From an uncultured Flavobacteriales bacterium (lineage in GTDB: Bacteria; Bacteroidota; Bacteroidia; Flavobacteriales_D; Parvicellaceae): 53,569 bases of DNA. The position numbers and the translations under genes are program-made. This document shows positions 9,332 to 17,200 of this stretch, piece after piece. The notes under the pieces were generated by a model that was given only the letters and a program-made list of their open reading frames with translations, did no database searches and was not told where the DNA came from. Each line of letters begins with the position of its first letter. Position 1 is the first letter of the stretch. The stretch lies in assembly GCA_913030835.1 (NCBI GenBank), contig CAJWDP010000020.1, positions 1 to 53,569 of the forward strand, in the 5' to 3' direction.

Positions 9332-10945
9332 TTATGCTGTGGCTGACACTTTTGGAGCCGCACTCAATATTTCTTCATTTGATTGAGACTTAAACTGCTC
9401 GAAGTTATTGACAAATTCCTCTGCTAATTGATTGGCTTTTACATCATATGCAGCTTGATCAGACCAGGTGTTTTTTGGATTTAACACTTCTGAAGGAACT
9501 TCAGGACATTCTGTTGGCATCGCCAAACCAAATACATCGTGATTTTCAAAAGTGACATTGTCCAGCTGCCCGGTTAAAGCAGCAGTTATCATTGCCCGAG
9601 TGTACTTTAGTTTCATCCGATTACCTACTCCGTAAGGACCTCCAGTCCAACCCGTATTAATGAGCCAGACATTGACATTATTGTCAACAATTTTTTTACC
9701 AAGCATTTCCGCATATTTGGTAGGATGTAACGGTAAGAAAGGAGCGCCAAAACAAGCAGAGAATGCGGTAACAGGTTCATTTATTCCTTCTTCTGTACCT
9801 GCAACTTTAGCCGTATATCCTGAAATAAAGTGGTACATGGCTTGTCCTTTATTCAGCTTTGAAATTGGAGGGAGTACCCCAAAAGCGTCGGCAGTCAGGA
9901 AAAATATGTTTTTAGGCCCGGTTCCCTTACTACCTGCTGCGATATTATCAATATGATGAATAGGATAGCTTACCCTTGTATTTTGTGTTTTCGAGCAATC
10001 TTCAAAATCAACATCTGATGTGCCTGCATGAAAATTTGTGTTCTCTAGAATCGCTCCGAACTTGATAGCATCCCAAATTTGCGGTTCTTTTTCTCTACTC
10101 AAATCAATACACTTCGCATAACATCCGCCTTCGAAGTTAAATACTGAATCTCCTGCCCAACCATGCTCGTCGTCCCCAATCAACTTTCGATTTGGATCAG
10201 CCGATAAGGTCGTTTTACCTGTTCCCGATAAACCAAAAAATACAGCTGTATCTCCTCCTTCACCAATATTTGCTGAACAGTGCATGGAAAGGACGTTTTT
10301 GTTTTGTGGTAAAATGTAATTCAATACTGAGAAAATTCCCTTTTTAATTTCGCCAGTGTACCCGGTGCCACCAATTATAATCTTCTTTTCAGTAAAGTTG
10401 ATTATTGCGAAATTGTGCTGTCTTGTTCCGTCAATTTCAGGATCCGCATAGAATCCGGGTGCGCATACGATGTGCCATTCAGGATCAAAACTTTCAATTT
10501 CTTCTCGTGTTGGTCTTAAGAACATATTTGAAGCAAATTGATTCGACCACGGATATTCAGTGACTACTCTTAGATTCAATCTGTAATTTTCGTCAGCGCA
10601 TGCGTAAGCATCTCTAACATACACGTCCCGATTGGTCAAATAAGCACATATCTTACCGTATAGAAGGTCAAATTTTTCTTTTTCAAACTTAATGTTGATG
10701 TTTCCCCACCATACGGTGTCTTTCGTTATATCATCCTCCACAATGAAACGATCCTTGGGTGATCTACCAGTAAATTCTCCGGTGTCAATTGCTAACGCCC
10801 CGGATGAGGCCAATTCGCCCATTCCCAAAATCAGCGACTCTTCAACTAGCTGAGCGGGTGGTAAATTCCAGAATGCGTTCGCCACATTTCCTAGTCCAAG
10901 ATCTTTTAAGCTCGCATCCTCAGACTTTAATCCAAATTCATTCAT
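9332..10945 (-). CDS. pckA: Phosphoenolpyruvate carboxykinase (ATP)
   Basis: 537 residues. The enzyme converts oxaloacetate and ATP to phosphoenolpyruvate, CO2 and ADP, the entry step of gluconeogenesis, in the cytoplasm. Visible motifs are the substrate-site TGRSPKDRF near residue 60, the kinase-1 P-loop GLSGTGKTT near 238-246, and the kinase-2/metal motif LIGDDEHGW near 256-264. GTGYTGEIKKG lies near 192-202. Length fits the ATP-dependent family. The annotated frame could start at a TTG one codon earlier, but the ATG at 10945 is adjacent and preferred. The gene has its own TAnnTTTG promoter 28 bases upstream and its own terminator, so it is a single-gene unit. With gpmI in the same window it covers part of glycolysis/gluconeogenesis. 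Confidence 0.98.
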   Translation of the reverse strand: MNEFGLKSEDASLKDLGLGNVANAFWNLPPAQLVEESLILGMGELASSGALAIDTGEFTGRSPKDRFIVEDDITKDTVWWGNINIKFEKEKFDLLYGKICAYLTNRDVYVRDAYACADENYRLNLRVVTEYPWSNQFASNMFLRPTREEIESFDPEWHIVCAPGFYADPEIDGTRQHNFAIINFTEKKIIIGGTGYTGEIKKGIFSVLNYILPQNKNVLSMHCSANIGEGGDTAVFFGLSGTGKTTLSADPNRKLIGDDEHGWAGDSVFNFEGGCYAKCIDLSREKEPQIWDAIKFGAILENTNFHAGTSDVDFEDCSKTQNTRVSYPIHHIDNIAAGSKGTGPKNIFFLTADAFGVLPPISKLNKGQAMYHFISGYTAKVAGTEEGINEPVTAFSACFGAPFLPLHPTKYAEMLGKKIVDNNVNVWLINTGWTGGPYGVGNRMKLKYTRAMITAALTGQLDNVTFENHDVFGLAMPTECPEVPSEVLNPKNTWSDQAAYDVKANQLAEEFVNNFEQFKSQSNEEILSAAPKVSATA

Positions 10946-10973
10946 CAAGATTTTTTTACATGTTAATCTGTGG

Positions 10974-10981
10974 CAAACTTA
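10974..10981 (-). promoter_or_regulatory. pckA promoter -7 box (TAAGTTTG)
   Basis: An exact match to the Bacteroidota TAnnTTTG element lies 28 bases before the pckA ATG. The -33 TTTG element is weak: TTTCG lies 18 bases upstream. It is the best box in the 100-base intergenic region. Confidence 0.65.
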
Positions 10982-11052
10982 CAACAATCTTATGTTACAC
11001 GAAATTTCTAATGATGGAATTATTCACACTTTATTTGAGTGCTTAAAATTTA

Positions 11053-11457
11053 TCAATCACCCTTTTTGAGGTGCTGATAGAATCTCAGTAAAACCAAAGC
11101 CCAACTGGTGATTAGGAGTATTCCTCCAATGGGTGTGACGGGTCCTAGAAACGCTGCCCATGATGTTATGCCAAGAGGAACTTTTAGGGAAAGAAGATAG
11201 ATGGAACCGGAAAACAAAAGTATACCACTGAACATGATACGAATTGACCAGGTAAGATTGATTTTAAGTTGATTGATCAATAGGAACAGGATCAGTAAGC
11301 TCAATCCATGATAGATTTGATAGTCCACACCTGTTTTGAAGCTTTCCAATTCATCTTTGCTGACCAATGGTTTGATACCATGAGCACCCAAAGCCCCGAA
11401 ACAAATGCCTGTTAAGATCAGTAAAACTCCACCAACTAATACCTTATTATTACTCAT
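11053..11457 (-). CDS. DUF423 (TMEM256/YgdD-like) small membrane protein
   Basis: 134 residues with four predicted membrane segments. The N-terminal pattern LTGICFGALGAHGIKP is the hallmark of DUF423 proteins (family G-A-x-G-A-H-x-L). A central YQIYHGLSLL and the C-terminal PITPIGG-like segment (TPIGGILLITSWA) are also conserved in this family. The function of the family is unknown. The ATG overlaps the stop of the upstream DUF4476 gene in an ATGA arrangement, so the two are translationally coupled. Confidence 0.9.
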   Translation of the reverse strand: MSNNKVLVGGVLLILTGICFGALGAHGIKPLVSKDELESFKTGVDYQIYHGLSLLILFLLINQLKINLTWSIRIMFSGILLFSGSIYLLSLKVPLGITSWAAFLGPVTPIGGILLITSWALVLLRFYQHLKKGD

Positions 11458-12260
11458 TGCTGATCGACAAGCTGATAAAATCTTTCTCTCAGACGACCCA
11501 ATTGAAAGTGCGATTCTAAATTGACCATATTATCTAAATCGTAAACATTTTGATACAGTAGCTGCACCACTTCTAATTTATGATCTTCGAATTCGAATAG
11601 GGTCAACACCCTACCTAATTGTGAAACTTTCAAACAGCTATTTTTAAGATCAGAACGTACCCAATCTAGTTTTTCACTGTTGAAGCTTACATCCAATGCA
11701 TCTTCGAACATGGTTTCAAAATTTGAGCTTGGTTGGTCACAGCCAACATTACCTTGATAAATAGGTTCTGCAAAAGGACCTAAACTATCGGATAGAATAG
11801 AATCCGATTTTGATTCCAATTGGATGGTTGGTATGAATGTGGAACCTAAAGTGTCCATAATTTCAGTCGGTTCAGTGCCTGCTTCACTAAGGTTCATTTC
11901 TTTCCATACGACGATCGTCTTATTGAGTCGAGCTGTGTCGGTTTGCTCAACAGGAAACGTATTGTAAAAGACGATCTTGGTTCTTGCTGAATCTGCTTTA
12001 AGCTCAAACCAATGCTCAATGCCTTTTTTGAGAAATACGGTCTTTTGAGTGGTGGTTCCGTCAGGAAATTGGGTTTTAACCAAATGTGATCCATTGTTAA
12101 TATTCAGAATCTTAAATTCGGTGTCAAAGCGGTTAGAAATAAGCTGGCTGTCTATGAAAACGCGAAATGTGTCCCCATCAACGTTTTTTATGCCAAGATT
12201 GGATTGTGCACTTAGTCCGATTGAAAAAAGCAGAAAGATGTATGTAATTGATCTCTTCAA
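11454..12260 (-). CDS. Secreted DUF4476 domain protein
   Basis: 268 residues starting with TTG (MKRSITYIFLLFSIGLSAQ), a signal peptide that fixes the start; no ATG fits. Residues ~20-110 look like a beta-rich domain (DTFRVFIDSQLISNR, then HLVKTQFPDGTTTQKTVFLKKG). The C-terminal ~95 residues match DUF4476: F-x-x-A-L-x-V-S-F-x-S-E-K-L, then CLKVSQLGRVLTLFEFEDHKLEV and a final helical segment. DUF4476 proteins are common in Bacteroidota and uncharacterised; envelope location is inferred. First gene of a two-gene operon with DUF423, with a promoter box 10 bases upstream of the start. Confidence 0.82.
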   Translation of the reverse strand: MKRSITYIFLLFSIGLSAQSNLGIKNVDGDTFRVFIDSQLISNRFDTEFKILNINNGSHLVKTQFPDGTTTQKTVFLKKGIEHWFELKADSARTKIVFYNTFPVEQTDTARLNKTIVVWKEMNLSEAGTEPTEIMDTLGSTFIPTIQLESKSDSILSDSLGPFAEPIYQGNVGCDQPSSNFETMFEDALDVSFNSEKLDWVRSDLKNSCLKVSQLGRVLTLFEFEDHKLEVVQLLYQNVYDLDNMVNLESHFQLGRLRERFYQLVDQQ

Positions 12261-12270
12261 GTTGTGCTTG

Positions 12271-12298
12271 CAAAGTTAATGTTCAGAATGAAAGCAAA
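12271..12298 (-). promoter_or_regulatory. Promoter of the DUF4476-DUF423 operon
   Basis: TAACTTTG (12271-12278, exact TAnnTTTG) is preceded by TTTG at 12295-12298 with a 16-base spacer. The box ends 10 bases before the TTG start, so the leader would be only a few bases long. Confidence 0.65.
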
Positions 12299-12396
12299 GA
12301 GTATTCCAAACAAAAATATGCTCAGATGTGCACAACACTCTTAGTTTCCTGGTGAGCAATTTCTTTTGGAAGAATGATTTTATAAAAGAAACAAAG

Positions 12397-12404
12397 TATA
12401 TTCG
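12397..12404 (+). promoter_or_regulatory. Possible ettA promoter box (TATATTCG)
   Basis: One mismatch to TAnnTTTG, 53 bases before the ettA ATG. No TTG is found at the usual distance upstream. The same variant octamer occurs upstream of the ppiD-like gene at 46996, which supports it weakly. Confidence 0.35.
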
Positions 12405-12457
12405 TTTTCCTGTTCTCAGGACAAGCTGGTAATACACAATCAAATTATTGAATAACA

Positions 12458-14146
12458 ATGTCAGACGATAAGAAGATTATATTCTCTATGGTAGGTGTTA
12501 GCAAGGATACACCTCAAGGAAAGCAGATTATTAAGAACATTCATCTATCGTTCTTTTATGGAGCAAAAATTGGAATTCTTGGTCTTAACGGAGCGGGAAA
12601 GTCAACCGTAATGAAGATTATTGCGGGGGTAGATAAGAACTACAGAGGAGATGTCGTATTTTCTGATGGATATACAGTTGGTTATCTTCCTCAGGAACCA
12701 AAATTGGACGATACAAAAACAGTTAGACAAATTGTTCAGGAGGGTGTTCAAAAAACAGTCGACGTATTGGCTGAGTATGAAGAGATCAATCAGAAATTCA
12801 TGGATGAGGAGATCATGAACGATCCTGATAAAATGAACGCTCTGATTGAACGCCAAGGAAAAGTTCAAGAGCAGATTGATCAGCTGGATGCTTGGGACCT
12901 CGACTCGAAATTGGATTTGGCAATGGATGCGCTGCGCACCCCTGAAGGAGATACGCCAATAAAGAACCTTTCGGGTGGTGAAAGAAGGCGAGTTGCTCTA
13001 TGTAGATTGTTGCTGCAGCAACCGGATGTATTGCTATTGGATGAACCGACGAACCATCTTGATGCAGAATCGGTACACTGGTTAGAGCAACATCTGCAAC
13101 AATATTCAGGAACTGTAATTGCAGTTACTCACGATCGCTATTTTTTGGACAATGTAGCAGGATGGATCCTTGAATTGGACAGGGGACAAGGAATTCCATG
13201 GAAAGGTAATTACTCTTCATGGTTGGAGCAGAAAGCCAAGAGGTTGGCTCAGGAGGAAAAACAAGAAAGCAAGCGGAAAAAAGCACTTGAGCGTGAGCTG
13301 GACTGGGTCAGGCAAGGAGCTAAGGGCAGGCAGTCTAAAGGAAAGGCCAGATTAAAGAATTATGAGCGACTTGCTAGTCAGGATGCCCGTGAAAAGGAAG
13401 CCAAACTGGAAATACCGATACCTAATGGACCAAGGTTGGGAAACAATGTTGTAGAGGCAGTTGGACTAAGCAAATCGTTCGGGGATCGGGTCTTAATTGA
13501 TAACCTCAACTTCAGTTTGCCCCCTGCCGGTATTGTGGGAATTATCGGTCCGAATGGTGCAGGAAAGACAACTCTTTTCAGAATGATCATGGGTGAGGAA
13601 ACCCCGAATGGAGGAGAGCTCAATATTGGCGAAACCGTAATGTTTGGATACGTAGATCAAACCCATAAAGATCTGGATCCCGAAAAATCAATTTATGAAG
13701 TGGTTTCGGGCGGTCATGAAACAATTGACATCGGAGGAAAGTCGATCAATTCCAGGGCGTATGTTTCCAGATTTAATTTCTCGGGTAGCGATCAGCAAAA
13801 GAAAGTTGGAGTTTTATCAGGCGGTGAACGCAATAGGCTTCATCTGGCGATGACACTGAAAACGGAAGCCAATGTGCTACTACTCGATGAGCCTACAAAT
13901 GACATTGATGTCAATACGTTAAGAGCTTTGGAAGAAGGGATCGAAAATTTTGCCGGTTGTGCAGTAGTAATTTCTCACGATAGATGGTTCCTGGATAGAA
14001 TATGTACTCATATACTGGCTTTCGAAGGAGACTCGGAAGTTTATTTTTTCGAGGGAGGTTTTTCCGAATACGAAGAGAATAGAAAAAAGAGGCTAGGTGC
14101 CGACATCATTCCTCAACGGATCAAGTACAAAAAACTAACCAGGTGA
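12458..14146 (+). CDS. ettA: Energy-dependent translational throttle protein EttA (ABC-F ATPase)
   Basis: 562 residues, the normal EttA length. Two ABC ATPase domains are joined by a charged linker with no membrane segments, as in ABC-F proteins that act in the ribosomal E site. Domain 1: Walker A GLNGAGKST (~42-50), signature LSGGERRRV (~171), Walker B LLLDEPTNHLD (~192-202). Domain 2: Walker A GPNGAGKTT (~365), signature LSGGERNRL (~453), Walker B LLLDEPTNDID (~474-484). The linker holds the basic helical P-site tRNA interaction motif region (KRKKALERELDWVRQGAKGRQSKGKARL in part). EttA gates entry of ribosomes into elongation in response to the ATP/ADP ratio; this is known for E. coli and inferred here. 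Monocistronic, ending in a weak hairpin. Confidence 0.96.
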   Translation: MSDDKKIIFSMVGVSKDTPQGKQIIKNIHLSFFYGAKIGILGLNGAGKSTVMKIIAGVDKNYRGDVVFSDGYTVGYLPQEPKLDDTKTVRQIVQEGVQKTVDVLAEYEEINQKFMDEEIMNDPDKMNALIERQGKVQEQIDQLDAWDLDSKLDLAMDALRTPEGDTPIKNLSGGERRRVALCRLLLQQPDVLLLDEPTNHLDAESVHWLEQHLQQYSGTVIAVTHDRYFLDNVAGWILELDRGQGIPWKGNYSSWLEQKAKRLAQEEKQESKRKKALERELDWVRQGAKGRQSKGKARLKNYERLASQDAREKEAKLEIPIPNGPRLGNNVVEAVGLSKSFGDRVLIDNLNFSLPPAGIVGIIGPNGAGKTTLFRMIMGEETPNGGELNIGETVMFGYVDQTHKDLDPEKSIYEVVSGGHETIDIGGKSINSRAYVSRFNFSGSDQQKKVGVLSGGERNRLHLAMTLKTEANVLLLDEPTNDIDVNTLRALEEGIENFAGCAVVISHDRWFLDRICTHILAFEGDSEVYFFEGGFSEYEENRKKRLGADIIPQRIKYKKLTR

Positions 14147-14153
14147 TGGATGC

Positions 14154-14173
14154 ATGACCAATGGTTATTTTTG
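14154..14173 (+). terminator. Weak hairpin terminator after ettA
   Basis: A 6-bp stem (14154-14159 with 14163-14168, one G-T pair, 3-base loop AAT) is followed by TTTTTG, 8 bases past the ettA stop. The stem is short, so this is tentative. It overlaps the -33 element of the next promoter. Confidence 0.45.
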
Positions 14174-14204
14174 TCATTCATTTAACACAACCTTTGTACT
14201 TTTG
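14171..14204 (+). promoter_or_regulatory. Promoter of the 1776-residue surface protein
   Basis: TTG at 14171-14173, a 23-base spacer, then TACTTTTG at 14197-14204, an exact TAnnTTTG box. The spacing is within the range reported for Flavobacterium. The leader to the ATG at 14279 would be about 70 bases, long for this window. Confidence 0.65.
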
Positions 14205-14278
14205 TAACGTCTTGTAACGTGCGAACACCCTAGGTGGGCATTGCGCTCATCAACCGCATGGAATTAACGAATTGAACT

Positions 14279-17200
14279 ATGTTGCCGGTTAAAGGTACAT
14301 TACTGGTGTTTGCTTTGCTTAGTGCTTTCCAAGTGATGGCTCAGACAATTGTAATGAATGAGGTTTCGCAGGGGGAGGCAGGTAATCAGGAATATGTGGA
14401 ATTCGTGGTCGTCGATTCAACGGCTATATACGACTGTACAGGGAGTACCCCTCCTTGTATAGACATCCGAGGTTGGATCATTGATGACAACAGTGGTTAT
14501 CACGGTAGTGCGGGAATTGCTTCCGGAGCATGTCGCTTTTCTTTTGATCCGTTATGGTCTTGTGTACCCTTGGGAACCATAATCGTGATATACAATGATG
14601 CTGATCCGAATGTGGAATTACCGCCAAATGACCTTTCACTTGCTGATGGAAATTGCGCCATTGTTGCACCAATAAGTGATCCCAATCTTTTTGAAACCAA
14701 TTCGGTTACCCCGGGAGCTATAGCGTGTTCTTATCCGGCTGCGGGTTGGACTCCCGGTGGAAATTGGACGAACATTGTTATGGCCAATGGAGGTGATTGT
14801 TTTCGGATAGTAGATCTCGCAGGGTGTGAAGTCTTTTCTCTTTGCTGGGACGACAATAATCTGAACAATATGATCTATTTCCCAGGGGGATCTACGTCCG
14901 GTACCTCTGCAACCAATACGGTGTACTATTTTAACGATGGAGATCCAACCGACCAGGCCAATTGGACTGTAGGATGCGCCGACCTGCCTGCTTGCGGACA
15001 GCAAGATCAAACGCCTGGAGCTCCTAATAATGCTGCTAATGCAGCTTACATTGCTCAGTTCAATAACGGATGTGCACCCATCACGCCGGTAATTGTCAAT
15101 GCTGTAGAGACGGATGCATGCGGATGCACGAGTGAGGCGATCGCAACAGCTACGGGATCAATTCCAGGATATACCTATGAGTGGTTCGATGGATTGTATA
15201 TGCCCATTGGTCAAAATACCGCAACTGCAACGGGTCTTTGCCCCGGAACATATCATGTGATTGCCACATCTTCGATTGGTTGTCCTGATACCGCTACAGT
15301 GAACATTGTAGGCTTGCCCGTGGCCTTGGCTGGATCGGATTCAGTGGTTTCCGTGTGCGCAGGAACATCGATTGTTTCCTTATTTGGCCTACTGGGAGGA
15401 GCACCCGACCCCGGAGGAGTTTGGATCGGTCCTTCATCATTAGGAGGAGGTGATCTTGGAAATTTTGATCCTGCTTTAAACACAGCAGGTGTATACACTT
15501 ACATTGCTGGAACGGCTCCTTGTCAGGATAGTGCAGAGGTTTTTGTAACGATCGACACACCCGGAAATCCCGGTAGTAATGGAACTGTATCGATGTGTTT
15601 TGGAGACCCTTCTACTGATCTTTTTCTTGCCTTGGGTGGAACTCCAGACCTCGGAGGATCATGGTCCCCGGCATTGAGCAGTGGCTCTGGCAGTTTTGAT
15701 CCTGCTTCAGACCCCGCAGGAAGCTATACATACACAGTTCCTGCAAACGGAACTTGTCCTGCGCAAGATGCAACTGTAGTTGTTGGTGTTAATAGCTGTT
15801 GCACGACGATGGATACCGTTGATTACGACAGTTTTGAGTACGGGACAACCATTCCGGACATTATACCCGGGGCAACCTTTCATACGACACCTCAGAACTG
15901 GGCAGTTAGAACAGGAGGGTCATCGGTTTACATGAATTTTCAAAACGGATACCAAGGTGTTGCATACGATAGGGTGTACGACGTTTGCATCGGTCAAACG
16001 TATCAGTTTTCCGGGTGGTTCAGCAATACCTGGGGAGGTACACCCGACGTTGATTTGCAGCTAACAGTTTATGATGGGGCAGGTGGAATAATTTATCAGG
16101 TTGCCAACTTGATTGTAGGTGGACCATGGGTTCAGTTCAACACAGGTCAGTTTACTGCGACTACTACTACCATCAGATTTGAAGTTGTCACAAACATTGC
16201 TGGAGGAGTTGGTAATAACGATTGCTCGATGGATGATCTCGTTCTAGAGCGCTGTTCCATGCCAATGAATAATGCAAATGCGGGATTGTATTGCTCTGCA
16301 GATGCAAGTGTCGATTTGTACAATTCCATATTGATTCCGTTGAGTGGCACAGGAACATGGAGTGGGCCTTCGGCTCTTTCCGGGGGATTCATTGGCACAT
16401 TTGACCCTGGATCAAATGTATCTGGAACCTACACCTATACCATTGCTGGAGCGGGAGCTTGCCCCGATAGTATTGCGACAATTGATATTGTGGTTGATGT
16501 ATCTCCACAGTTCGACCCTATTGCAGATGTAAGTACTTGTAACGGATATCAGTTGCCGCCAATTTCTGGTTCCAACCTGACAGGAGGTGAAGCATATTAC
16601 GATGGCCCTCTCGGCTCAGGAACACAATATTTGCCCGGTCAGGTAATCACATCTTCAATGACTTTATACGCCTTCGACGGAAATCCTCCTCCATCTGTTT
16701 GCTTTGATGAAGAGCAATTTTCAGTAACGATCAGCTCCTCTATTTTGGATCTTGGGAACGACACAACGTTATGTGATGGAGCGTCCGTTACTTTTGATGC
16801 CGGGTCCGGGTTTGATACCTACTTATGGCAGGACAACTCAACCAATCAAACGTTCACTACTTCAACCGCTGGGGTGTATTGGTGTGAAGTAGGGGTCTTG
16901 GGTTCGAACCAGATACAAAATGGAGATTTCGAATTGGGCGACGCATTTTTCACGTCGGGATATACAAATGGGGTAGGAGGTGCATGGGGTCCATTATCTT
17001 CCGCCGGGACATACGAAGTTTCAACCAACCCACAGCTGGAACATTCCAATTTTGTTTCTTGTGGTGACCATACCACCGGTTCAGGTCAGATGATGGTGGT
17101 GAACGGATCGAGTATTGCGGGTACCAATGTATGGTGTCAGGATGTTGTGGTTACTCCCGGAACGGATTATCAATTTTCTACGTGGATATCCAATGCGATT